A DNA stretch of 26,104 nt from UMGS1908 sp045588795. GTDB lineage: Bacteria > Bacillota > Clostridia > Christensenellales > UBA1242. This document shows, piece after piece, positions 1 to 7,661 of the stretch. The notes beneath the pieces are model-generated. The model worked only from the letters and a program-made list of their open reading frames with translations. It was not told the DNA's origin and ran no database searches. A program made the translations under genes and the position numbers. Numbering within the stretch: the stretch's first letter is position 1; each line of letters starts with the position of its first letter. The DNA lies in NCBI GenBank assembly GCA_045588795.1, contig JAZNEY010000115.1, forward strand, positions 1 through 26,104, written 5' to 3'.

Positions 1-23
1 TAATTTCTTACAAAACAAAATAA

Positions 24-55
24 AAGGCTCAAACAGAATTTCCTGTCTAAGCCTT
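24..55 (-). terminator. Rho-independent terminator of thrS
   Basis: On the minus strand, just after the thrS stop codon, GGCUUAGACAG (53-43) can pair with CUGUUUGAGCC (36-26). This makes an 11-bp stem with two G-U pairs and a 6-nt loop, followed by a T-rich tract (TTTTATTTTGTTTTG). Confidence 0.85.
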
Positions 56-61
56 AACTAA

Positions 62-1837
62 TTAATCTATAACTTTATCCTTAATTTCTAAGTCAAGTTT
101 GTTCGCAAATTCATCAAGAGACATTGAACCAATATCTCCAACCTTTCTTTTCCTCACTGAAACAGAATTTGCCTCAACTTCCTTTTCTCCAACAATAAGA
201 GTATATGGAATTTTTTCAAGTTGTGCCTCTCTTATCTTCTTGCCAATAGTCTCATTTCTGTTGTCTACTTCAACTCTTACTCCATTTCTTTCAAGATTGC
301 TTGCAACATATTTTGCGTATTCTCCGAATTTTTCAGCAACAGTTACGACTTTTACTTGTGTTGGAGCAATCCAAGTTGGGAAAGCACCGGCGTATTTTTC
401 AATTAAATATGCAAGAGTTCTTTCATAACAACCCAGACTTGTTCTGTGAATGATATATGGATTTTTCTTTTGTCCATCACTGTCTGTATAAACCATACCA
501 AATTGTTCTGCTAGCAATTGGTCAATTTGAATTGTAATTAAAGTATCTTCTTTGCCCCATACATTCTTAATTTGAATATCTAGTTTTGGACCATAGAATG
601 CAGCCTCACCAACGCCAATTTCATATGGAATTTGAAGATTATCTAAAATCTTCTGCATTATGCCTTGTGCCTCTGCCCATTGCTCTTCAGTTCCGATATA
701 CTTCTCCCTGTTGTTTGGGTCCCATTGGCTAAATCTATATGATGCATCTTCATATAAGCCAAGTGTTTTTAACATATAAATTGCAAGTTCTAAGCAACCT
801 TTAAATTCATCTTCAAGTTGCTCAGGAGTACACATTAAATGCCCCTCTGAAATTGTAAATTGGCGAACTCTTATAAGTCCGTGCATTTCACCACTTGCTT
901 CATTTCTAAATAGAGTTGATGTTTCATCATAACGAATTGGTAAATCTTTGTAACTTCTTGCCTCATTCAAATATGCTTGATATTGGAAAGGGCAAGTCAT
1001 TGGACGAAGTGCAAAAACTTCATCATCTTTTTCTTCATCTCCCAAAACAAACATTCCATCTTTATAATGGTCCCAATGTCCCGAAATTTTGTATAAATCG
1101 CTCTTTGCCATAAGCGGAGTTTTTGTCAATTGCCAGCCTCTTTTCGCCTCTTCATCTTCAACAAATCTTTGTAGCAATTGAACAATTTTTGCACCCTTTG
1201 GAAGCAAAATTGGAAGCCCTTGACCAATATAGTCAACAGTTGTAAAAAGTTTTAACTCTCTGCCAAGTTTGTTATGGTCTCTCTTTAAAGCCTCTTCTAT
1301 CATATGTAAATGGTCTTTAAGCATTTGCTTGTCTAAAAATCCATAGACATATACTCTTTGAAGCATTTTGTTTTTCTCGTTCCCTCTCCAATATGCACCA
1401 TTAATTTTATTGATTTTGTAAGCAAAACCCCTCAAATACTTTGTGCTTTCAACGTGAGGTCCTCGGCATAGGTCAACAAAATCTTCGCCAAGATAATAAA
1501 CAGAAACGATTTCATCTTCTGGTAACTCATTGATAATTTCGCATTTATATGAATTGTCTTTAAACATTTCAAGAGCCTCTGCCCTTGACACTTCCTTTCT
1601 TATAAAAGCCTCGTCTCTTTTTAGAATTTCAGCCATTTTATCTTCGATTTGCTTAAAGTCATCTGGCGATAAATTTTTGTCCAAATCTATGTCGTAATAA
1701 AAGCCATCATCAACAGCAGGTCCAATTGTTAGCATTGTGTTTGGATAAAGCTCTACCAACGCTTTTGCAAGTACGTGTGCCATACTGTGGCGATACATTT
1801 TTTGTTTTTCTTGAATTTCATTTAGTTCTTCACTCAT
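62..1837 (-). CDS. thrS: Threonyl-tRNA synthetase lacking the TGS domain
   Basis: Charges tRNA-Thr with threonine in the cytoplasm. The 591-residue protein opens directly in the N2 editing domain: HSMAH (H17, H21) is the HxxxH editing motif and LCRGPH (C124) is the conserved editing cysteine. The class II catalytic core follows, with motif 2 around residues 310-327 (FRNEASGEMHG) and predicted zinc ligands C282, H333 and H464. The C-terminal anticodon-binding domain starts near 490 (FPTWIAPTQV). Family members such as E. coli ThrRS are about 640 residues and begin with a TGS domain of about 60 residues, which is absent here. The start is well fixed: AAAGGAG lies 8 nt before the ATG and the T-box leader ends just upstream, so the short N-terminus is not a mis-called start. 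The catalytic core has variant wording (ISEGHL where many ThrRS have TQDDAH). Function is secure; the subfamily is not. Confidence 0.97.
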   Translation of the reverse strand: MSEELNEIQEKQKMYRHSMAHVLAKALVELYPNTMLTIGPAVDDGFYYDIDLDKNLSPDDFKQIEDKMAEILKRDEAFIRKEVSRAEALEMFKDNSYKCEIINELPEDEIVSVYYLGEDFVDLCRGPHVESTKYLRGFAYKINKINGAYWRGNEKNKMLQRVYVYGFLDKQMLKDHLHMIEEALKRDHNKLGRELKLFTTVDYIGQGLPILLPKGAKIVQLLQRFVEDEEAKRGWQLTKTPLMAKSDLYKISGHWDHYKDGMFVLGDEEKDDEVFALRPMTCPFQYQAYLNEARSYKDLPIRYDETSTLFRNEASGEMHGLIRVRQFTISEGHLMCTPEQLEDEFKGCLELAIYMLKTLGLYEDASYRFSQWDPNNREKYIGTEEQWAEAQGIMQKILDNLQIPYEIGVGEAAFYGPKLDIQIKNVWGKEDTLITIQIDQLLAEQFGMVYTDSDGQKKNPYIIHRTSLGCYERTLAYLIEKYAGAFPTWIAPTQVKVVTVAEKFGEYAKYVASNLERNGVRVEVDNRNETIGKKIREAQLEKIPYTLIVGEKEVEANSVSVRKRKVGDIGSMSLDEFANKLDLEIKDKVID

Positions 1838-1861
1838 TTTAATTTCTCCTTTAAAAAAATA

Positions 1862-2116
1862 AAAAGTCCTTATAGCAAAATTGCCATAAGGACGAAAAAA
1901 TTTTTCCGCGGTTCCACCTTATTTGCGTATAACAAATACGCCTCTCTTTAATGTTTTTCGAAAACATTACCCGCTTGCGCTAGTATTTTCTAATACCGTC
2001 AAAGTGGTTTTGCTAAACTATCTATCCATCTCCAAGGCTTTCACCTAACCCTTGCTCTCTTTCTATGGATTCAATATGCTACTTGTCTTTAACTTTCTCG
2101 CAAGATTCAATTACAA
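1862..2116 (-). ncRNA. T-box riboswitch leader of thrS
   Basis: The leader carries the T-box signature AAGGTGGAACCGCGG (minus strand, 1920-1906). It senses uncharged tRNA through a specifier codon and the tRNA acceptor end. Stem I is recognisable: a base stem AAAGT/ACTTT, an ATCCAT/ATGGAT stem, the AGAGAG element and the distal GGTGAAAGCC segment. The best candidate specifier is ACC (Thr) at 2008-2006, followed by the usual purine A and set directly above the ACTTT strand of the base stem. Further hairpins follow (GTATT/AATAC, AATGTTTT/AAAACATT, GCGTAT/ATACGC). The antiterminator can form between ATAAGG just before the T-box and CCTTAT of the terminator arm, which is mutually exclusive with the terminator at 1866-1893. 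Expression of thrS is thus predicted to rise when tRNA-Thr is uncharged. Confidence 0.95.
1866..1893 (-). terminator. T-box intrinsic terminator
   Basis: GTCCTTATGGC (1893-1883) pairs with GCTATAAGGAC (1876-1866) with one G-U pair, followed on the minus strand by TTTTTATTTTTTT. It lies between the T-box sequence and the thrS ribosome binding site, and its 5' arm also takes part in the antiterminator. Confidence 0.9.
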
Positions 2117-2120
2117 TATT

Positions 2121-2149
2121 ATTATATCCAATTTTATAGCTTTTGTCAA
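2121..2149 (-). promoter_or_regulatory. Consensus sigma-70 promoter of thrS
   Basis: TTGACA at 2149-2144, a 17-nt spacer, and TATAAT at 2126-2121: a full match to both consensus hexamers. The start point is expected near 2114, at the first base of the T-box leader. It begins only 10 nt after the stop codon of the upstream metallo-beta-lactamase gene. Confidence 0.92.
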
Positions 2150-2158
2150 CGGTACAAA

Positions 2159-3361
2159 TTAATTTTTTACTTTTACCGAAGATTTGTTTTTCTTTTTTGC
2201 TGTATAAATTATCGCAATTGTAATTATTGCCATAATTATAACCACAAATATTATATACATTACACTTTCTGGAATAAGTTTTGGAGTTTCACCATTATCT
2301 ACTTCTTTATTTACAACGATTTCACCAAGAGAATTTATCTTAATCACAATATTACCATCTTTATCAGTTCTGTATATGTTTGAACCAACGGCATTAATCC
2401 TTTCAATGGTTTCTTCATTTGGGTGCCCATACGAATTCCCCTCTCCTACGCTTATTATTGAGTGTCTTGGTTTTGCAACTTCCAAGAAACTTGTAGATGT
2501 CGAATACTTGCTTCCGTGATGAGCAACTTTTAAGATATCTACATTTGATATTTTTGTCATCAGTGTTGAATTTCCACCAGCTTTCTCAACTATGCTATTT
2601 TCAATACTTTCATCAGCATCTGCCATAAGTAAAATTTTATTACTTTCAGTTTGAATGGTTATAACCGCCGACATTTCATTTGAATCTAAAGATTCATTTT
2701 CAACTATATAGCCAGAAGTCTTTCCCGTGTAAGTTGTAAATGCTTCATATTCATCACTTGCATATGGATATAAAATTTCAATCGCATAATATGGACTATC
2801 TGTACCCATAAACACTTCACAAAGAGATTTATTAGAGATTGTTTTTACAATAGCCCCACCACCATTGTAGGTTTCTTTGTAAGTAGCTTCAATAAAACTT
2901 TTGTACTCAACATTATCATCATAAGTAATTTGATTTTCTGTAAGCCCAAGCGTTGTTAAATCATCAATTGGATTTGTATTTCTTGCAATTACAAAAGGTC
3001 TAAAAATATAATGGACTTCAAAAGCTGTTAATACATCATCTAAACCACCAACGTGGTCGCTATCTGCGTGCGTTGCAATTACGCAATCAAGTTTTGTATA
3101 ACCAAGACTTGAAATATATTCAACAACGCTTTCCCCAAACTCACTTGTCCCAGCATCAATCAAAACTGTTTTACCATCAGGAAGTTCTATAAATGTAGCA
3201 TCTCCTTGACCAACATTTATAAAATGTAAAACCATATCTTTACTTTCACTTGCAATTGCAGGTAAATAAAATCCTGCCACCACCGGACAAAAAGCAATTA
3301 TGAAAATTAAACAAACCGAAAGGGCAATGGTTAAATATGCTCTATGTCTGCCTTTTGCCAT
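2159..3361 (-). CDS. Membrane-anchored ComEC/Rec2-type metallo-beta-lactamase fold protein
   Basis: A 400-residue protein of the metallo-beta-lactamase superfamily, closest in wording to the C-terminal domain of the competence protein ComEC and its free-standing relatives. An N-terminal hydrophobic segment (about 9-32) is a signal or anchor. The domain runs from about 44 to 350: INVGQGDA, the metal-binding THADSDHVGG (H98, D100, D102, H103), LLMADADE, KVAHHGSKYST and SVGEGNSYGHPNEE near the end. A second membrane segment lies near 368-388, ahead of a Lys-rich tail. The enzymatic domain therefore probably sits outside the membrane between two anchors. The ComEC pore domain is absent, so this is not ComEC itself. 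Substrate is unknown; a nucleic acid or phosphodiester is plausible from family knowledge. The start codon lies inside the end of the upstream patatin gene (31-nt overlap) behind AAGGGGAG, which suggests coupled translation. No terminator separates it from the thrS promoter. Confidence 0.85.
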   Translation of the reverse strand: MAKGRHRAYLTIALSVCLIFIIAFCPVVAGFYLPAIASESKDMVLHFINVGQGDATFIELPDGKTVLIDAGTSEFGESVVEYISSLGYTKLDCVIATHADSDHVGGLDDVLTAFEVHYIFRPFVIARNTNPIDDLTTLGLTENQITYDDNVEYKSFIEATYKETYNGGGAIVKTISNKSLCEVFMGTDSPYYAIEILYPYASDEYEAFTTYTGKTSGYIVENESLDSNEMSAVITIQTESNKILLMADADESIENSIVEKAGGNSTLMTKISNVDILKVAHHGSKYSTSTSFLEVAKPRHSIISVGEGNSYGHPNEETIERINAVGSNIYRTDKDGNIVIKINSLGEIVVNKEVDNGETPKLIPESVMYIIFVVIIMAIITIAIIYTAKKKNKSSVKVKN

Positions 3362-4206
3362 ATTTCTCCCCTTTTCTTTGGTTTTGCATTTAAAATTTTG
3401 ATTATCTCATCTTTTGCCTCAATTACAACACTCTCACCCTCTGCTATCATCTCAGGTGCTCCATCAAGAGCTGTTGATTTAAATCTTGTTAAATTTGGAG
3501 TTAAAAGATAATCTGCAAGGTCTAAATAACTTTTAGCGTTACTTTTAAGCATAATGCCAATCGTTGAATTTATAATATCACCTATCCCTTTTATTTCTTC
3601 CTTTCCGTCTCCACGAGTAAAATTTACATCAACAGCAATAACATAGTCCGCACCCATTTCCCTGCAAACATTAACAGGCAAAGAGTTAACAAGTCCGCCA
3701 TCACATAAAAGTTTATCTTCCCAAACAACAGGTTTAAACGCACCCGGAACTGCACAACTACTTGCAACAGCCTTAGACACACTTCCACTTTCTATCCAAA
3801 CCTCTCTGCCAGTTTTAAGATTGGTCGCAACAGCAACAAATGGTTTTTTGAGGTCGGAGAATACCTTTTGACCGCCCATAATTTTATCAATGGTATTAAC
3901 TAATGTTGCAGTATCAGATGGCATAAATTTAAATTTTCCACTTTTGATGTCTTTGGTTTTGAGCGTTTTCAATGTATCTTCCATCATATCACCGGTCCAA
4001 CCATATGCATACATAGCACCAACAAAACTTCCAGCACTTGTACCTGCAACAATATCAAAATCTATTCCAAGTTTTTCAAAGGCCTTGATAACACCAATAT
4101 GTCCTATACCTCTTCCAGCTCCACCACTTAGAGCAAGACCAATTTTAACACCCTTTCTTTTTTTGAATTTTAATTCCTTTTTCTTAAAAAAACTAAATAA
4201 CCCCAT
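3331..4206 (-). CDS. Patatin-like phospholipase (RssA/YchK type)
   Basis: A 291-residue cytoplasmic patatin-family lipid acyl hydrolase. The catalytic dyad is visible: Ser57 in GTSAG (55-59) and Asp169 in DGG (169-171). The oxyanion glycine loop is GGAGRG (28-33). A basic Lys-rich N-terminus (8-18) may favour contact with acidic membrane lipids. Length is normal for short bacterial patatins, and there is no signal peptide. It is the first gene of a two-gene unit: the metallo-beta-lactamase gene starts within its last codons. A GGGGTGG ribosome binding site precedes the ATG and a promoter candidate lies 30 nt further up. The physiological substrate cannot be told from sequence. Confidence 0.9.
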   Translation of the reverse strand: MGLFSFFKKKELKFKKRKGVKIGLALSGGAGRGIGHIGVIKAFEKLGIDFDIVAGTSAGSFVGAMYAYGWTGDMMEDTLKTLKTKDIKSGKFKFMPSDTATLVNTIDKIMGGQKVFSDLKKPFVAVATNLKTGREVWIESGSVSKAVASSCAVPGAFKPVVWEDKLLCDGGLVNSLPVNVCREMGADYVIAVDVNFTRGDGKEEIKGIGDIINSTIGIMLKSNAKSYLDLADYLLTPNLTRFKSTALDGAPEMIAEGESVVIEAKDEIIKILNAKPKKRGEIWQKADIEHI

Positions 4207-4236
4207 ATTCCACCCCTAATGTATTGTTTTAGGTAA

Positions 4237-4265
4237 ATTATAACACAGATAGTTACTAAATACAA
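4237..4265 (-). promoter_or_regulatory. Promoter candidate for the patatin/MBL unit
   Basis: TATAAT at 4242-4237 with a weak -35 (TTGTAT, 4265-4260) at exactly 17 nt spacing. The -10 is perfect, but the -35 matches only in TTG. Confidence 0.6.
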
Positions 4266-4285
4266 TTTTTTTGCAAACAAAAAAA

Positions 4286-4307
4286 GCGACTTTGAATTTA
4301 AAGTCGC
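4286..4307 (-). terminator. Terminator of the coiled-coil gene
   Basis: GCGACTTT pairs perfectly with AAAGTCGC around a 6-nt loop and is followed on the minus strand by CTTTTTTTG. It sits 15 nt after the stop codon of the gene at 4322-5368. Confidence 0.9.
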
Positions 4308-4321
4308 CTTTTTAAATCAAT

Positions 4322-5368
4322 TTACTTGTTTTTCTTTGCTTGTGCAATAAGCATATTAAGTTCTGCAATTTCTTCGTTGTATCTTGCTTTTTCGCCCTCT
4401 AAGAAAGTTTTGATTTTCTTTGAATTATCATATTTTTCTCTGTTCTTTGCTATGTATTCAGTTGCTTCGCTGATTGTATTTTTAAGTTCAGAGATATGTT
4501 CAACTAATGATTCTTGTTTTGCTTTCTTTTCTGGGTCAATGTCCTTGATATCATTTACGTTATAAAGTACAAGGTTAAGATTTGTAAGTTCTGTCGCCTT
4601 TCTATCAAGCAACTTTTCGTTTCTTTCTTTTCTTTTTTCTGTCTTTTCAAACTTGTTAACTTCTTTTGTTGCTTTTGCAAGGTCTTTTTCAAGTTTTGCA
4701 AGACTGCTGTTGATTGTTTCAAGTCTTACATTATAATCAAAATCTGGACCAACAACCTTTGGTTCTGTGGTTTGAACTTCTGATTCTACAAACTTCTCTT
4801 CAAAAATTTTATCAATTTCTGGAACTACATCATCTTCTACTGCTGGTATAACGATTGGCTCAACAACTGGAGTTTCTTCTAAAATCTCTTCTTTTGCTTG
4901 AACTTCAACTTCTCTGTCTCTAGATTCTTTTAGTTCATTTTCTATCTTTGCAAACAAAGCATCAAAATCATAATCCTCTGGTATTACTTCTTCTGGTTTT
5001 TCTTCAACAACTGGCTTTACAACCGGTGCTGGTGTAGGTTCAACTACTGGAGCAGGTTGAATAGTCTTAATTTCTTCAATTGGAGCAAGAATCTTTGTTT
5101 GTTGCAATCTTTCTTCCTCTTTTCTTTCCTGCTCAGCCTTTGCAGAACTTTGTTCTAACTTTGAAAGCATTTCATCTATATCAAAATCTTCTGTTGTTTC
5201 ACTTCTTGAACTTCTGCCACCATTTTTTGATGGAATTACAAGCTCCAAGAAAAATGCAGCAATAAAAACCAATGCAACTACAATACCTGCAATAAGACAG
5301 CAAATTACTGCTGTTGGAATTGTTGTTGCGCAAATTAAATTGTTAGTAATAGGCATAAGTACCCCCAT
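4322..5368 (-). CDS. Membrane-anchored coiled-coil protein, family not recognised
   Basis: I do not recognise a family. The 348-residue protein has one N-terminal membrane segment (about 17-44). A Glu/Pro/Val-rich, probably disordered linker follows (about 95-205) with proline runs such as VVEPTPAPVV. The C-terminal half is a charged helical coiled coil (about 212-346) ending AQAKKNK. The linker contains a short motif repeated with variation: DFDIDEMLSKLE (61-72), DYDFDALFAKIE (132-143) and a shorter EIDKIFEEKF (184-193). The layout (anchor, linker with short acidic motifs, coiled coil) resembles scaffold or cell-division type membrane proteins, but that is analogy only. AAAGGAG lies 8 nt before the ATG. 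It has its own consensus promoter and a terminator, so it is a single-gene unit. Confidence 0.8.
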   Translation of the reverse strand: MGVLMPITNNLICATTIPTAVICCLIAGIVVALVFIAAFFLELVIPSKNGGRSSRSETTEDFDIDEMLSKLEQSSAKAEQERKEEERLQQTKILAPIEEIKTIQPAPVVEPTPAPVVKPVVEEKPEEVIPEDYDFDALFAKIENELKESRDREVEVQAKEEILEETPVVEPIVIPAVEDDVVPEIDKIFEEKFVESEVQTTEPKVVGPDFDYNVRLETINSSLAKLEKDLAKATKEVNKFEKTEKRKERNEKLLDRKATELTNLNLVLYNVNDIKDIDPEKKAKQESLVEHISELKNTISEATEYIAKNREKYDNSKKIKTFLEGEKARYNEEIAELNMLIAQAKKNK

Positions 5369-5401
5369 AATTATTCTCCTTTACCCTTTAAAATTGCTTG
5401 T

Positions 5402-5430
5402 ATTATATCACCTTACACACATTTTGTCAA
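5402..5430 (-). promoter_or_regulatory. Consensus promoter of the coiled-coil gene
   Basis: TTGACA (5430-5425), 17-nt spacer, TATAAT (5407-5402). Both hexamers match the consensus fully. It lies between the gene and the stop codon of the upstream DUF2804-like gene. Confidence 0.92.
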
Positions 5431-5450
5431 TAGGTGCCTGCAAAAAACAT

Positions 5451-6419
5451 TTACATTATACGACCATTATATGCAATAAATGCTTTAAAATTTTCTAAAT
5501 CTAGGACATCTTCGTTTTTAAGAACAAGTTTACCCGATAATTTCCCAAGTTTAACACCCAACTTATCTAGGTTATTGTCAAAGTGCAATATATGAGGACT
5601 AAAACTTACAATGATTGAATCATCTGAACTCAAATATATATGTTGCCCATCTTCATAAATTACTGATGAAAGCCCTTCTAATTTATATGTATAGCCATCA
5701 TAGACAATCATTGATGAACTTATCTGGTTTTTTTCACTTATTGTGTCTAAAATTAACGAAACAGGCTTACCATCTATTCTTCCAGTTGCGTAAATAGTTT
5801 TTTCTTTTTCAGCCATTTTAGAGACTGAAAGTCTTGAATTTATTGACACAACAGCATCATTATTTTTTCGGAGTTTATATTTTCTACCCCAAAATTCAAG
5901 TTCTCCCTCAACATTATATCCAACCGAATTTTTGGTATAGTCAAAACCATCTTCAAACTGATTAGCAGTTACACAAGCACATTGTATATTATTTGTAATC
6001 TCTGCGTTTAACTCAATTTTTTCTGCACCTTTTACAATAAAGTTAATAGTTTTTTTCTTTCCATCAACAAAATCCAAATATATTTCGTTGTTTTTGATAT
6101 GTAGTTCACCATCTTTATTCAATGAATACTTTGCATTTGAAAAGACCTCAAAAACCTTTCTTTCAATCGACTTTTGATTTACAATGTCAGTTGCGCAGAA
6201 TTCAATTACACTCCAAAACCTTTTTCTTTTTATTGTAAGCAAAACGAAAAGCCCACTTTCATAATAGCACAAATTAAATGAATTTGTGAATTTTGACAGC
6301 CCTTTTCCTTTTATATGCTTTATGCTATAACTTTTAAGAGATTTTTCATTAAAACCCTCTTCACACAAAGTTTTACCATCACCTTTAAGTAAACTTCCTT
6401 TGCTAAATTTTTTGTTCAT
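5451..6419 (-). CDS. Possible DUF2804 family protein, divergent
   Basis: A 322-residue cytoplasmic protein with no signal peptide, predicted to be mostly beta. The order of elements recalls DUF2804: a FNLCYYES...RKRFWSV stretch near the start, and at the end an SMIVYDGYTYKLEGL block, SFSPHILHFDNN and LGKLSGKLVLKNEDVLDLENFKAF. The last parallels the DUF2804 C-terminus (variants of DGK..KL, FTP, and G..SG.V.L..G..I.I..L.GF). The DWGRG and GFGDT signatures of typical members are not present, so if it belongs there it is degenerate. This family call is from memory of the profile and is inference. The start is placed at ATG 6419: GGAG lies 8 nt upstream of it, whereas the longer GTG start at 6428 would overlap the ribosome binding site itself. 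Confidence 0.55.
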   Translation of the reverse strand: MNKKFSKGSLLKGDGKTLCEEGFNEKSLKSYSIKHIKGKGLSKFTNSFNLCYYESGLFVLLTIKRKRFWSVIEFCATDIVNQKSIERKVFEVFSNAKYSLNKDGELHIKNNEIYLDFVDGKKKTINFIVKGAEKIELNAEITNNIQCACVTANQFEDGFDYTKNSVGYNVEGELEFWGRKYKLRKNNDAVVSINSRLSVSKMAEKEKTIYATGRIDGKPVSLILDTISEKNQISSSMIVYDGYTYKLEGLSSVIYEDGQHIYLSSDDSIIVSFSPHILHFDNNLDKLGVKLGKLSGKLVLKNEDVLDLENFKAFIAYNGRIM

Positions 6420-6438
6420 TTTTGTCACTCCGTTTTTT

Positions 6439-6467
6439 ATTTTACCAAAAGATTACAAAGGTGTAAA
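6439..6467 (-). promoter_or_regulatory. Promoter of the DUF2804-like gene
   Basis: TTTACA (6467-6462), 17-nt spacer, TAAAAT (6444-6439); each hexamer is one base off consensus. It faces the plus-strand promoter at 6485-6513, with 17 bp between the two -35 boxes. Confidence 0.75.
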
Positions 6468-6484
6468 GTATTTATTTTCATTTG

Positions 6485-6513
6485 TTGACAAGGTTTCAAT
6501 AATTTTATATAAT
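6485..6513 (+). promoter_or_regulatory. Consensus promoter of the gene at 6592
   Basis: TTGACA (6485-6490), 17-nt spacer, TATAAT (6508-6513): a full consensus match. The predicted start point near 6520 leaves an untranslated leader of about 70 nt. The leader contains a small hairpin, ACGAAT/ATTCGT (6525-6542), followed by TTTTAC. Confidence 0.9.
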
Positions 6514-6591
6514 AGGACTTACTTACGAATAAAAACATTCGTTTTTACTTTTGAATTATAATATTTTTTCAAGGGGATTAGATAATATAGT

Positions 6592-7599
6592 ATGAAAAGA
6601 AAAAAAGTCAAATTTATAATAGTCCTTGTAACTGTGTTGACTCTACTTTGTGGCTCAGTTATTGGGGGTTATTTCGCAATAGACAGAGTACTTGTTCCAA
6701 AATATTTTGGCAGATATGGAATAAATGACTTGCCTGAACTGGTGGATATTGTACAAACTATTTATGTTGTGCCAAGTGAGGACACATTCATAACTAACCC
6801 ATACACAAAAGCAGATGCTACATCAATGACCGCAAAATTTAAAGATGCAGGATTCCCTATTCTTTCAACTGGCGAAGTTGACTTTGAAAAAGTTGCAAAC
6901 CAAGACTATTCAAGAGTTCCAAGCGAAAACTTTACAGACAATTACCTCTACTTAACTGATAAAGAAATTGCCACAATTTTAAATCAAATACTTGATACTG
7001 GAATACTTGTCTCTAATTTTAAGAGTTTATCCTATCTTGACACTCTTCAAATGGAAGTCAAACAATTAACCATTACACCAATCGAACTTGAATCAACAGC
7101 GTCAGCAAAACTTGCAAGTGAAACACTTTTAAATTTTTCTTCAAAATCTGCAAACCTTTCTTTAACGGTTAAAATTTCAACTGAAAGTGCTAAAAAACAA
7201 ATAGCAAAAAACATTGATGCACCTCAATTTTTAATTGATTGGATTATTCCTGAAACAATGTATATAACAGCCTCATTTTCAATAGACAGGAATGAAAAAG
7301 ATGAAATAATATATACCAACACAAATCTATCAATCAATTCAAAAACCCCAAAACAAAGCGAGGTTTTGTTGTCGCTCCTAATATCGTTCATTTACCCAGA
7401 TTCAGAGAATATGACAATAGATGAACTTACAACCGAACTTGCAAAGTTAACAACCTCTGGACTTAACTTACTTGGAAACTTCGAATATGTCCAAATTCAA
7501 ACAACTGCTTCTTCTGCATTTGGAATAAAACTTGAACTTCCACCAGCCGAAGTAACTCTACCAGAAAGCACTGAAACCACGGACTCAAATCAAAATTAA
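6592..7599 (+). CDS. Membrane-anchored extracytoplasmic protein, family not recognised
   Basis: A 335-residue protein of unknown family. A basic N-terminus (KRKKVK) and a hydrophobic stretch (about 8-30) form a signal anchor. There is no lipobox cysteine, so it is not a lipoprotein by this test. The rest (about 45-310) is a soluble, Thr/Ser/Leu-rich domain with a predicted mix of strands and helices. It ends in an acidic Glu/Thr/Ser tail after PPAEVTLPEST. No catalytic motif is visible. It is transcribed alone from a consensus promoter and ends at a strong terminator shared with the converging dnaG operon. The ribosome binding site AAGGGG is unusually far (15 nt) from the ATG, so the start or its regulation deserves care, but the N-terminus makes sense as a signal anchor. 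Confidence 0.75.
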   Translation: MKRKKVKFIIVLVTVLTLLCGSVIGGYFAIDRVLVPKYFGRYGINDLPELVDIVQTIYVVPSEDTFITNPYTKADATSMTAKFKDAGFPILSTGEVDFEKVANQDYSRVPSENFTDNYLYLTDKEIATILNQILDTGILVSNFKSLSYLDTLQMEVKQLTITPIELESTASAKLASETLLNFSSKSANLSLTVKISTESAKKQIAKNIDAPQFLIDWIIPETMYITASFSIDRNEKDEIIYTNTNLSINSKTPKQSEVLLSLLISFIYPDSENMTIDELTTELAKLTTSGLNLLGNFEYVQIQTTASSAFGIKLELPPAEVTLPESTETTDSNQN

Positions 7600-7614
7600 T
7601 ATATTTTACAAAAC

Positions 7615-7660
7615 AAAAAAGAACTCCTTTGAAGTTTTCACCTCAAAGGAGTTCTTTTTT
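7615..7660. terminator. Bidirectional terminator between converging units
   Basis: A perfect 12-bp stem, GAACTCCTTTGA (7621-7632) with TCAAAGGAGTTC (7643-7654), has A-tracts on the left and a T9 run on the right. It serves the plus gene ending at 7599 and the minus dnaG operon ending at 7662. Confidence 0.95.
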
Positions 7661-7661
7661 T

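Noticed and set aside
2430..3361. MBL protein called as ComEC
   Set aside because: It carries only the metallo-beta-lactamase-type domain between two anchors; the multi-pass competence domain of ComEC is absent.
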